A DNA stretch of 64,000 nt from Fidelibacterota bacterium. GTDB lineage: Bacteria > Fidelibacterota > UBA8477 > JABMPR01. Positions 1 to 9,465 of this stretch are shown here, piece after piece. Position numbers and translations under genes: made by a program. Where the stretch lies: the NCBI GenBank assembly GCA_018673925.1, contig JABHBL010000022.1, forward strand, positions 1-64,000. The letters run 5' to 3'. The stretch's first letter is position 1. Each line of letters begins with the position of its first letter. The notes under the pieces were generated by a model. It ran no database searches. It was not told the origin of the DNA and worked only from the letters and a program-made list of their open reading frames with translations.

Positions 1-86
1 GTACCCGGGGCCGGAATCGAACCGGCACGGCTTTAAGGGCCGAGGGATTTTAAGTCCCTTGTGTCTACCAATTCCACCACCCGGGC
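1..86 (-). tRNA. tRNA-Leu (anticodon TAA)
   Basis: On the minus strand the sequence folds as a class II tRNA. The acceptor stem GCCCGGG pairs with CCCGGGT, with discriminator A. The anticodon stem AGGGA/TCCCT encloses loop CTTAAAA, giving anticodon TAA. A long variable arm and a T arm with GGTTCGATTCC follow. The 3' end lies at the window edge, so an encoded CCA cannot be judged beyond its first C. Degraded copies of its 5' half lie immediately upstream on the same strand. Confidence 0.93.
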
Positions 87-87
87 C

Positions 88-518
88 ATCAGAACACTGA
101 ATCTCGAACACAGAATGTCGAATTTCGAAGTGTTGTAATCATTTTTCAATTCACACCAAGGGAATTTTAGTCCCTTGTGTCTAGCCCTGGAGGTTTTCGG
201 AGAAAAGCTTCGCTTTTCCACCACCCGGGCCATCAGAACACTGAATATCGAACAAGGAATGTCGAATTTCTAAGTGTTGTAATCATTTTTCAAATCACGC
301 CAAGGGTTTTGAGTCCCTTGTGTCTAGCCCTGGAGCTTTTCGCAGAAAAGCGGTGCTTTTCCACCACCCGGGCCATCAGAACACTGAATCTCGAACACAG
401 AATGTCGAATTTCGAAGTGTTGTAATCATTTTTCAATTCATACCAAGGGAATTTTAGTCCCTTGTGTCTAGCCCTGAAGCTTTTCGCAGAAAAGCGTCGC
501 TTTTCCACCACCCGGGCC
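88..518 (-). repeat. 144-bp tandem array of tRNA-Leu 5'-half copies
   Basis: Three tandem units of about 144 bp precede the intact tRNA-Leu gene. The tRNA 5' acceptor/D-arm block recurs with starts on the plus strand at 74 (intact tRNA), 218, 361 and 505, spacings of 144, 143 and 144. On the minus strand each unit has the tRNA 5' end, then about 34 nt of hairpin-forming sequence in place of the D-loop, then the anticodon arm. It stops there and runs into a conserved spacer of about 70 nt containing an imperfect palindrome (AACACT/AGTGTT ends). The anticodon loops differ between copies, and the middle one reads CTCAAAA. None has the T arm or 3' acceptor strand, so they are not functional tRNAs. 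Short reading frames here are artefacts. Confidence 0.85.
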
Positions 519-549
519 AAACGGTATTAATTCCGAATTATAAATGAGC

Positions 550-609
550 AATTAGGAATTAAAAGTGAGCATAATCGAATTCGCAATTCGTAATTGATTA
601 TTCCTAATT
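550..609. repeat. AT-rich inverted repeat between the two tRNAs
   Basis: Perfect 10-bp arms AATTAGGAAT (550-559) and ATTCCTAATT (600-609) flank an interior with further partial dyads of the AATTCG type. It resembles intergenic repeat-derived sequence. No gene is visible here. Confidence 0.5.
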
Positions 610-615
610 ATCAAG

Positions 616-690
616 AGGCGTGGGTCGGATTCGAACCGGCGAATGATGGTTTTGCAAACCACTCCCTTAGACCAACTTGGGCACCACGCC
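616..690 (-). tRNA. tRNA-Cys (anticodon GCA)
   Basis: The minus strand folds as a 75-nt tRNA. The acceptor stem GGCGTGG pairs with CCACGCC, with discriminator T. The anticodon stem GTGGT/ACCAT (one G-T pair) encloses loop TTGCAAA, giving anticodon GCA. The T arm is CCGGTTCGAATCCGA. CCA is not encoded. Confidence 0.93.
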
Positions 691-903
691 ATGTCATAAA
701 GCGCGCCAATATAGTTTCACATTGATATCAGGTCAACCATAGCATACATCAGGCGAAAAAAATCTATCAATCTTTAAAAATATTAGTCAATTTCGTTTTA
801 ATTGTTGTAAAAAAAGAGTGATGACCACGATTGTTTGATCCCTCGCGAGATCCATATAAAAATCTTCTGCGTTCTCTGTGCTCTCTGTAGTTGAATAAAA
901 AAA

Positions 904-923
904 GGCCGGTCAACTGACCGGCC
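904..923 (-). terminator. Rho-independent terminator of groEL
   Basis: A strong GC-rich hairpin (GGCCGGTC, short loop, GACCGGCC) lies 28 nt beyond the groEL stop. On the minus strand it is followed by a run of T residues. The plus-strand side has only four T's, so it mainly serves groEL. Confidence 0.85.
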
Positions 924-951
924 TTTTGGTAAAACAGTAAGTGGGGGAGGT

Positions 952-2634
<1,683 letters not shown>

Positions 2635-2675
2635 TCAGTAGTTACTGACTCATAATATTCAAATAATATGCTCTA

Positions 2676-2702
2676 TTGGCACTCAGACCTTTAGAGCGCC
2701 AA
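2676..2702 (-). promoter_or_regulatory. CIRCE element (HrcA operator) of groEL
   Basis: Inverted repeat TTGGCACTC, nine-base spacer, GAGCGCCAA. It matches the CIRCE consensus TTAGCACTC-N9-GAGTGCTAA in architecture, with only one pair broken in the dyad. It lies 78 bp upstream of the groEL start, directly downstream of a candidate -10 box, so HrcA bound here would cover the transcription start. hrcA itself is not in the window. Confidence 0.85.
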
Positions 2703-2731
2703 ATAATATTCAGGTTACAATGTCACTCCAA
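2703..2731 (-). promoter_or_regulatory. Candidate sigma70-type promoter of groEL
   Basis: On the minus strand TTGGAG (2726-2731) and TATTAT (2703-2708) are separated by 17 nt, and the -10 box abuts the CIRCE element. Position and spacing fit a housekeeping promoter; the -35 is imperfect. Confidence 0.55.
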
Positions 2732-2914
2732 GTAAAAATCAACGATTTGAGATGAGTAGAAAACGTCTATATCCTAAATAATAACAGAAGCATATGCCGA
2801 TATTATCCATTTTTCATGACGTTGTTTTACATGAAAGCAATTAGAATTTATTTTGATGAGATGGAGCGAATGAAGGATAAAACCCAGACCGCCGATCTGT
2901 TATGAAAAGGAAAA
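2732..2914. other. Intergenic region between dut and groEL
   Basis: AT-rich sequence between the dut stop and the groEL promoter. No gene, tRNA or convincing terminator is visible. The full gap (2599-2914) holds only the groEL leader, CIRCE and promoter. Confidence 0.5.
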
Positions 2915-3352
2915 CTAGTTCCCGGTACTCCCAAATCCACCGGTTCCACGTGTGGTATCACTTAGCTCATCTACCAGCTCGAAGGTGATGGCTGAGCCAT
3001 CCATAGCCACCAATTGGAACAGACGATCTCCTGCAGATACCCGGTAATCCTCAGTCTTGATATTATCAACCATCCCGATTATTTCACCGCGATAGCCACC
3101 ATCTATCAAACCAATGGAGTTTGACATCCTTAAAGGGGTCTTAGAGATACTTGAACGAGGCATGAGATAGTAGGGCTGGCCTGAGGCTGTCTCGCAGGAT
3201 ATTTGCAGTTTCAGAGGTGCAGTTTCACCAGCTCTAATGATTTGGTTTTCCATGATGAACAAATCGAGACCCGCATCACCAGCATGGTAATGCCCATGTT
3301 GTTCATATTGTTTGCGGCTTGCATCATTGTGAGGTCGAATTTTTATGTGCAT
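2915..3352 (-). CDS. dut: dUTP diphosphatase (dUTPase)
   Basis: Trimeric all-beta dUTPase, hydrolysing dUTP to dUMP and pyrophosphate to keep uracil out of DNA and supply thymidylate synthesis. All five family motifs are visible in the 145-residue protein: AGLDL (27-31), PRSSIS (65-70), GLIDGGYRGE with the catalytic Asp (81-90), DRLFQL (109-114) and the C-terminal Gly-rich RGTGGFGSTG (135-144) that closes over the active site. The start is placed at the ATG at 3352, preceded by GGAG at good spacing; a longer frame reaching 3403 lacks a ribosome site and would only add non-conserved residues. Motif 2 is longer than in the E. coli enzyme and closer to the eukaryotic/viral subtype. Confidence 0.95.
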   Translation of the reverse strand: MHIKIRPHNDASRKQYEQHGHYHAGDAGLDLFIMENQIIRAGETAPLKLQISCETASGQPYYLMPRSSISKTPLRMSNSIGLIDGGYRGEIIGMVDNIKTEDYRVSAGDRLFQLVAMDGSAITFELVDELSDTTRGTGGFGSTGN

Positions 3353-3671
3353 CTTATCTCCAAAGTTTATCATTCTGGACATTGAGCTCGTCGAAATGTC
3401 CATTATTCTATCAATTCAATTTTGTTGACTTCGACCCATCTTCGCTCCTTAAGCTACGACAGGGCGGGCAGGTTCAGTCTCCAGATCTAGTAATTGCGAG
3501 GATCGAAGATCCGTGGCAATCTCGAACCCAGAGATCGCCGCGCTCTGCACGCGAAGACCTATTATGTAGATCCCTTGACATCCCGAGGCTCTCGAAGGAT
3601 GCGCTCGAGATGACTTGTTGACTCCCATTTATTCATTCTCAACTTCGACAAGCTCAGTCATCGGTATCCTT
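3353..3671. other. Intergenic region with palindromic repeat remnants
   Basis: No gene is visible in these 319 bases. The stretch starts with a 25-bp palindrome (3377-3401) and contains TCGA-rich fragments such as GGCTCTCGAAGGATGCGCTC and CTTCGACAAGCTCAGTCA. The latter resemble dispersed intergenic repeats found in FCB-type genomes. A related palindrome lies at 11473. Confidence 0.5.
3377..3401. repeat. 25-bp dispersed palindromic repeat, copy 1
   Basis: Arms GGACATT and AATGTCC enclose a TCGA-containing centre. In inverse orientation it matches the element at 11473-11497 at 22 of 25 positions, so the two are copies of a small repeat family. Confidence 0.55.
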
Positions 3672-6656
3672 TTAATGAAATATATTGTACCACCAGGAGT
3701 TTCGCCGTTTCTCTTCTCTAGCCCAACGATCTCGCCATTCCAGACCTTCCGTGATTTCATTAAAACCTAGACTTTCGTATACTGATGAATGCACACGCTG
3801 GCGCCAGTCAAAATAGTTGGGATATTTGTAACTGCGATTGGGATGGACCGCATTGGTGAGGAGAATGACAAACATTTGATTGTCAGGATCAATCCAAATG
3901 GAGGTTCCTGTGAATCCTGTATGACCAAAACTATTGGAACTCAAATACACACCACCTGAACTGCTTTCAGAAGGACTATCCCAACCCAGACAGCGAGAGT
4001 TGTCGTCATCCAGCATATTCGCTCTGCTGGTAAACAATTCGATGGTCTCAGGTTTGAATATGACGGTATCACCCAAAGTGCCATTGTTTAGCATCATCTG
4101 TGAAAACCTGGCCAGATCAATTGCTGTAGCAAAAAGACCTGCATGTCCAGTAATCCCACCCAGGGAATGTGAGTTTTCATCATGGACAAACCCATGCACC
4201 AGCATGCTGTCCAGCTCACTGATCTCAGTTGGGACAATTCGATCAAGCCGTTGATCCGGTAGATAACCAGTGCCATGCATGGCAAGGGGTCCAAAAATGA
4301 CACTATCCGTAAAGGCATTCAAATCAGTCCCAGCCAGTTTCTCAATCACTTTACCCAGAGTAATCAAACCAATATCGGAATATTTGTATTTGGTGCCAGG
4401 AATTGTATCCAGCTCTGATTCAAACACACTGTCCAGCAGTGCTTCCCGGTTGGGAGACTCCATGGCGTAAAATCGCTTGAAAGGTTTCATGCCTGCCGTA
4501 TGGGTCAATAAATTTTTAACTGTAATTGTTTGTTTTAATGAGTCATTCAACGAATCGGGTCCAGCAAATTCTGGGAGATAGGAGACCACCGTGCTGTCCA
4601 GATTAAGTTTGCCTTCCTCATAAAGTTTCATAGCTGCCGATGTGGTGGCTATCACTTTGGTCACTGAGGCCAGATCAAAAACATCCCCGCGGTAGGTTTG
4701 GCGGTCTGAATCGTAGGTATGTTCACCAAAATATTCATGCATAAAAATTTTGCCGTCCTTGGCTGCCAACAGGACACCGCCAGGCCAGGCATTTTCAGCA
4801 AGTGCCTGATTCACATGAGGCATAATTCTTCCAGGGTCGGCTCCAATGTCTTCGGGAGCCACATGTTGGAGAATCGTTGGTTGGAGTCTGGATTTAACCC
4901 TGGTTGTCACACTTGATGTGGGGATTCCATTTCTTCTTAAGCCATCACCGCGCTTTGCTATATCTGGAATGGTGATGGGAAGCTTGCCCGTGATGTTAGC
5001 CTTCCCTAATAACGCCCTGGCAAGCGCTCGCTGCATCTCAGTTTGACTGCTATAAGTCACGAGATAGGTGGGGATATCAGGAAAAGCCCGGATTAAATAA
5101 GGCGTCCCAAAACTGGTGACAATCATATGAGGTGTCTTACGAGAAAGGGAATCAACAAAGGCACTTTGAACGGCAGGTAAAAGTACTCGATCCTTATTCA
5201 TTTTAACCCGACTGAAGATATTTAAGATCACCCTGGCAGAATCTGGAATACTTGCCAGAACATTATCATAGGTTGTAGTCAGATCAGAATTGTCCAGTAT
5301 CCAGGTTGAAGCATTATTCAGTGAGCGCTGGAGCACAGATTGAATAGTGGATCTATCGTGATCATTGGCCCAGTCACGGATATCGACAATATAGACATGT
5401 TGTGAATCCGTCATACTCACAGGCACCAGGTTCTGATTGTCTCTCACCAGCGTGACAGCCTTGGCCATGATATCCTGAGCCACAGACTTATTGTGTTGGG
5501 TGCCCAGTCTAAGCTGCATATCAGATAGGCTTAAAGTTTTCTTTTTGTCCAGACCAAGTTTTTGTTTGAGGGTCAAAATCCTCACCACGGATTCATCAAT
5601 TCGACTTTCGCTGATCAACCCATCTTTCACAGCTTCTTCAACCCAGTCCACTGAGCCTTTATAATTCCGATTCTGAATAATGATATCTGAACCAGCCTTA
5701 ATGGTCTGGATCAAGGCATATCGATCGGGGAAATTTCTGGTAATACCACCCATGGCCATGGCGTCAGTAATGATAGCCCCTTTAAAGCCCTGCCGTTTCC
5801 TTAAAATATCCTGTAGCCAATAAGGGGAGAGGCTGGATGGAATACCTGGCTCCATCTGAAATTCACCTGCATCAAGATGACCCACCATGACCAGATCAAC
5901 ACCAGCATCGATGATGGCTTGAAACGGTTTGAGCTCCACATTCCACAGACGAGCAGAATCAGAGGGAATTTGTGCCAGAGATATATGTGAGTCAGTCTGA
6001 GTGTCCCCATGACCTGGATAGTGCTTTGCCGTAGCTAGCATACCCTGCGAATGGAGTCCCTGCATAAAACTGATGGCATAGCGTGCGACTTCATCAGGGT
6101 CCTCACTAAAAGCGCGAGTGTTAATAATGGGGTTGGATGGGTTGTTATTCACATCAACTACGGGGGCCAGAGCAAGATGAACACCTAGAGCACGACCCTC
6201 CTCAGCAGTGATTCGACCGGCTTCAAATGCCCATTTTGGGTCACCAGTGGCAGCCAGGGCCATAGGCCATGGTAATTGCGTCCCTGCACCAAATCTTTTT
6301 TGAAGCCCGTATTCCAGATCGGCTTCTATCATGATGGGCACCAGGGATCGTGACTGCATTTCATTGAGAAGGGTGAGGGCGGACGCGGTTTCACCACCCC
6401 AGACATGAATGAATCCGATGCCATCGGTTTCGAGGAGACCCTCGATTTCCTGCCAACGGGCAGATTCGGCTGGCAAATAGTCCAGTCTCATGGAATAGAC
6501 CATCATCTGGGATATTTTTTGACGCAGAGTTAATTTCTTGAGTGTGGCTCTTACCCAGGGTGTTGAATCAACAGCTGCAGGTTGACTACTACAGGTGACG
6601 AGTATCAGTACAGCCAGTGTTGCCGCAGAAAGTCTAAATATCCGAGAATAATTCAT
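3672..6656 (-). CDS. GH3 beta-N-acetylhexosaminidase / serine hydrolase fusion lipoprotein
   Basis: A two-enzyme fusion predicted to be exported as a lipoprotein. The lipobox VTCSS ends a signal peptide beginning MNYSRIFRLSAATLAV. The N-terminal half is a NagZ-like glycoside hydrolase family 3 domain with the KHYPGHGDTQTDSH signature (about residue 212) and nucleophile region TDAMAMGG (about 297). The C-terminal part is a class C beta-lactamase/esterase-type serine hydrolase: SVTK with the catalytic Ser near residue 664, then YSD as the Tyr motif and HTG as the third motif. The likely role is trimming GlcNAc-containing cell-wall material plus an amidase, esterase or peptidase step. The ATG at 6656 (AGGA upstream) is preferred over 6698, which would overlap the upstream gene. 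It follows the GlmU-like gene on the same strand with a 28-bp gap. Fusions of this kind are known in Bacteroidota; the substrate here is inferred. Confidence 0.9.
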   Translation of the reverse strand: MNYSRIFRLSAATLAVLILVTCSSQPAAVDSTPWVRATLKKLTLRQKISQMMVYSMRLDYLPAESARWQEIEGLLETDGIGFIHVWGGETASALTLLNEMQSRSLVPIMIEADLEYGLQKRFGAGTQLPWPMALAATGDPKWAFEAGRITAEEGRALGVHLALAPVVDVNNNPSNPIINTRAFSEDPDEVARYAISFMQGLHSQGMLATAKHYPGHGDTQTDSHISLAQIPSDSARLWNVELKPFQAIIDAGVDLVMVGHLDAGEFQMEPGIPSSLSPYWLQDILRKRQGFKGAIITDAMAMGGITRNFPDRYALIQTIKAGSDIIIQNRNYKGSVDWVEEAVKDGLISESRIDESVVRILTLKQKLGLDKKKTLSLSDMQLRLGTQHNKSVAQDIMAKAVTLVRDNQNLVPVSMTDSQHVYIVDIRDWANDHDRSTIQSVLQRSLNNASTWILDNSDLTTTYDNVLASIPDSARVILNIFSRVKMNKDRVLLPAVQSAFVDSLSRKTPHMIVTSFGTPYLIRAFPDIPTYLVTYSSQTEMQRALARALLGKANITGKLPITIPDIAKRGDGLRRNGIPTSSVTTRVKSRLQPTILQHVAPEDIGADPGRIMPHVNQALAENAWPGGVLLAAKDGKIFMHEYFGEHTYDSDRQTYRGDVFDLASVTKVIATTSAAMKLYEEGKLNLDSTVVSYLPEFAGPDSLNDSLKQTITVKNLLTHTAGMKPFKRFYAMESPNREALLDSVFESELDTIPGTKYKYSDIGLITLGKVIEKLAGTDLNAFTDSVIFGPLAMHGTGYLPDQRLDRIVPTEISELDSMLVHGFVHDENSHSLGGITGHAGLFATAIDLARFSQMMLNNGTLGDTVIFKPETIELFTSRANMLDDDNSRCLGWDSPSESSSGGVYLSSNSFGHTGFTGTSIWIDPDNQMFVILLTNAVHPNRSYKYPNYFDWRQRVHSSVYESLGFNEITEGLEWRDRWAREEKRRNSWWYNIFH

Positions 6657-6684
6657 GAGAGTCCTGTAAAATGAACAATGTTTC

Positions 6685-7902
6685 TTAGAAGTGAACAAAG
6701 TGAGTGTGATCTTCAGCCAGATCGGTGATCAACTTAATCTGAGTCTTAGACAGGGCTAAGCTTCGGCGCTTGAGCATGAGCTCAGCTGTTTGTATAGCTT
6801 TTTCCAACTCATGGGTTCCATTTCCCCATGAAAAGGAGGGGATAGCCCGCGGTGGAAAATCAGCTTGAAAGACGTTACAGAATGGCCCGATCAGGGTGCC
6901 GGTATTTAAGCGGACGCCAATGGCGGTTTTAACATGATCACCAATGATGGAACCCAGGAATTGACGACCACTTTCATAATTATTGCCATCCCAGGATACA
7001 CGAATCGGTTGGTAATTGTTCTTCATATTACTGGTGATGGTTCCTGCTCCCAGATTGATCCATGACCCTAGAATGGAATCACCTAGAAAACCATCATGAC
7101 TCTTGTTTGAATATGGATGAATGATACAGCCCTTGACCTCACCACCCAAATTGCAAACTCTACCAACGACAGACTGTCTGATGGAGGTGGAGGGCTTTAA
7201 TGAGGTTCGTTTGCCTAGGTATACTGGACCAACAATTGAACTGAAGGGACTGATTTTGCAATCCTGATCAATAACGATGGGTCCATTGCTGGCATCCAGA
7301 TGGACGAATTTTCCAATCTGTGCAGTATTGTGGATGAAAATATTGCGATCTGTGAGCGTGTATAGATCGGCTGGAAGTTTGTTGAGGATGTTATTTTCTT
7401 CAACCCACATTTTTGCATCAAATTCGATTGCCGGGGCGATGAAATCCAAATAATCCCATATCCAATTTGGATGATTCTCGCAAATCTCGACGTTGCAGAC
7501 AATTTTTTCCAGTTTTTCAAGTGATAGGTGAAAGTCAGAACTGAATTTCATAGTTGATCCAGTTCGTGCAGCAACAATCTGATTGTCAATGACTACTGCA
7601 GATGTACCTGATTCATTGAGGATTGAAATGGCAGATGGGTACAACCAGGCTGGAGTGGCTGCATTTAAAAATATGGCGTCTTTCTCTGCTTCCATATTTA
7701 TTGGAATATCAGGATACTTTTCGTTGTGCTCATCAGCCAATATGGGCCGGACCCACAATTGGACTTGATCATCAGCAAATATGTGCTGGGCTCTTTCCAG
7801 GTTGGAATAAATGCCGTATCGAAGTTCAGCAACAGAACGGAGGAGCGTTAGAGGTCCAAAAGGGGATAGGTTCTCAGGTTCAAAGAGTATGTATGAGCTC
7901 AT
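6685..7902 (-). CDS. Alternative bacterial GlmU-like bifunctional protein (UDP-GlcNAc synthesis)
   Basis: 405 residues. The N-terminal segment (LLRSVAELRYGI, residues 20-31) and the overall layout match the alternative GlmU family of Bacteroidota relatives, predicted to couple glucosamine-1-phosphate N-acetyltransferase and uridylyltransferase activities. The C-terminal half is a left-handed beta-helix of hexapeptide repeats and contains GAGTITSN, close to the GAGT-N signature of GlmU acetyltransferase domains. The N-terminal domain lacks the classical LxAGxGxRM nucleotidyltransferase motif, as is usual for this branch, so the exact sugar is inferred. It lies upstream of the GH3 fusion, consistent with an amino-sugar or cell-wall operon. 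It is divergent from the ROK regulator. Confidence 0.8.
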   Translation of the reverse strand: MSSYILFEPENLSPFGPLTLLRSVAELRYGIYSNLERAQHIFADDQVQLWVRPILADEHNEKYPDIPINMEAEKDAIFLNAATPAWLYPSAISILNESGTSAVVIDNQIVAARTGSTMKFSSDFHLSLEKLEKIVCNVEICENHPNWIWDYLDFIAPAIEFDAKMWVEENNILNKLPADLYTLTDRNIFIHNTAQIGKFVHLDASNGPIVIDQDCKISPFSSIVGPVYLGKRTSLKPSTSIRQSVVGRVCNLGGEVKGCIIHPYSNKSHDGFLGDSILGSWINLGAGTITSNMKNNYQPIRVSWDGNNYESGRQFLGSIIGDHVKTAIGVRLNTGTLIGPFCNVFQADFPPRAIPSFSWGNGTHELEKAIQTAELMLKRRSLALSKTQIKLITDLAEDHTHFVHF

Positions 7903-7942
7903 GATACTTTCCTAAGTTGTGATTTTGCCTAACTATCCAGCT

Positions 7943-7970
7943 TGTGGATAGAAAAGTCATCTTATCCACG
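7943..7970. promoter_or_regulatory. Inverted pair of DnaA-box-like sites / operator candidate
   Basis: TGTGGATAG (7943-7951) and TTATCCACG (7962-7970) face each other, giving perfect 7-bp arms GTGGATA/TATCCAC around a 12-bp spacer. Each half is one mismatch from the DnaA box TTATCCACA or its complement. The site lies in the 293-bp divergent region between the GlmU-like gene and the ROK regulator. It could be a DnaA-responsive site or a dyad operator. Confidence 0.4.
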
Positions 7971-8195
7971 CAGGTCTGCACATATAACTAGAGAATATTG
8001 GCTTGATAATGCATTCAACTGAATCTAAGCCGGCTCTCTGTTGAATCAATACACAAAGCGATAGCATTAGTAAGTAAAAAAGATTAACTTACTGACCTTG
8101 GAATACAAACTGCAAACGAAGATTGTAAAGTAGACCTCAACAAACTAAAGATTCCATTCTGGAGTGACAGTACCAGTTGAGCTCTGGGGATAGCT

Positions 8196-9446
8196 ATGAA
8201 AAAATCGAATTTCCATTTTGTCCGTCAAATTAATGAAATATCTGTTTTGCGAATTGTCCGCGATGAAGGTCCTATTTCCAGATCTGAAGTAGCCCGTCGT
8301 ATGGGTGTTTCGAAAGTAATCATCGGGGGGATTGTTCGCCGTCTTCTTGGGACCAATATTCTTTTCGAGATTGGCAAAGGGGAGTCTACTGTTCAGGGTG
8401 GTAGGCGACCTGTGATGTTAGAGTTCAACGCAGATGCTGGTCTGGCCATTGGAGTAGAAGTACATTTACATAGCGCAACCATCCTCATCACCAATATGAA
8501 TGCTGAAATTTTGCATGAAGGTGTGGTTAATTTTAATGATAACACCAACCCCAAGGCGATTTTGACTCGAATCACAAGATCAATTGAGAAAATGGTTGGT
8601 GATGAAGAAAAAATGGCATCGATTCTAGGTGTGGGAATTGCATTACCTGGACTGATTGATTATGAAGCTGGTTCGATTTTGTCTACGCACTCACTAAAAG
8701 AGTGGGAAGGCTTTCCCATTAAGACTTTCCTTGAAGACTCCCTTGATACCAAAGTCTATATGGAAAATGATGTTAAAACCATTACCCTGGGTGAATACCA
8801 TTGGGGAGCTGGTCAGCAGGCCAAGAATGTGGTCTATATCTGGCTGGGTGAGGGAATCGGGGCCGGAATCATCATCAATGGTGATATCTATCGTGGAATT
8901 ACTGCCTCAGCTGGAGAAGTTGGTTATACTGAAATTTCTGCCCGTGGAATTAATCGCGGTAAATATCCCATACTGTATCAAGATCAGCGTCGTTTTGGTG
9001 AAATTCTTACCACACAACACCTGGAATTTTCAATGCAGCAGGCTGCTAGCTCCAATGGAAGAATGACCATCTTAAAAGATGCTGAAATTAATCTTCAGAG
9101 CATCGCTTCAGCTGCCAAGAACAATGATGAACTGGCTCTAGATGCTCTCAAAGAGTTTGGTGAAATTCTTGGGATACTGACCATTGGTGTGATCAATCTA
9201 TTTAATCCGGAATTGATAATCATGGGTGGTCCCGTTATTGATAAGTGTCCCATGGTCCTTGATTCGGCAACTCGGAGTGCAAAAGCAGATGTTCTATTGA
9301 TCCCTGCTGAAGTAGTTAAAATAAAAGCGGGTGCTCTAAAGAATCGGGCAGGTACTCTGGGAGCTGTAGGAATGGTCCTCCAGGATCTTTTCAAGCCACC
9401 AATTGTAAACCTGGCGACCTACCGATCGCTGATTTTACCTGAATAA
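8196..9446 (+). CDS. ROK-family transcriptional regulator (NagC/XylR type)
   Basis: 416 residues with an N-terminal winged helix-turn-helix (about residues 12-65, with ISRSEVARRMGVSK as the recognition region). A ROK sugar-kinase-like domain follows, carrying IWLGEGIGAGIIING and SAGEVGYTEIS. The zinc-binding CxCGxxGC motif that normally follows GEIGH is absent, and the Asp-Gly-Thr phosphate loop of active sugar kinases is not evident. Repressor function with a sugar or amino-sugar effector is therefore more likely than kinase activity. It is divergent from the GlmU-like and GH3 genes, so control of amino-sugar recycling is a reasonable inference. The effector cannot be read from the sequence. 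Confidence 0.85.
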   Translation: MKKSNFHFVRQINEISVLRIVRDEGPISRSEVARRMGVSKVIIGGIVRRLLGTNILFEIGKGESTVQGGRRPVMLEFNADAGLAIGVEVHLHSATILITNMNAEILHEGVVNFNDNTNPKAILTRITRSIEKMVGDEEKMASILGVGIALPGLIDYEAGSILSTHSLKEWEGFPIKTFLEDSLDTKVYMENDVKTITLGEYHWGAGQQAKNVVYIWLGEGIGAGIIINGDIYRGITASAGEVGYTEISARGINRGKYPILYQDQRRFGEILTTQHLEFSMQQAASSNGRMTILKDAEINLQSIASAAKNNDELALDALKEFGEILGILTIGVINLFNPELIIMGGPVIDKCPMVLDSATRSAKADVLLIPAEVVKIKAGALKNRAGTLGAVGMVLQDLFKPPIVNLATYRSLILPE

Positions 9447-9465
9447 TTGTAGTTTTTAAAACGGT

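Noticed and set aside
88..518. Regularly spaced repeats as a CRISPR array
   Set aside because: Units are 144 bp, contain tRNA sequence and near-identical spacers, and no cas gene is present.
33..520. Several small open frames on both strands in the tRNA-Leu repeat region
   Set aside because: They read through the intact tRNA and its tandem partial copies. The repeated protein strings simply reflect the DNA repeat, and no ribosome site is present.
7943..7970. Chromosomal replication origin
   Set aside because: Only two DnaA-like boxes, no AT-rich unwinding element, and no dnaA, dnaN or other origin-linked genes nearby.
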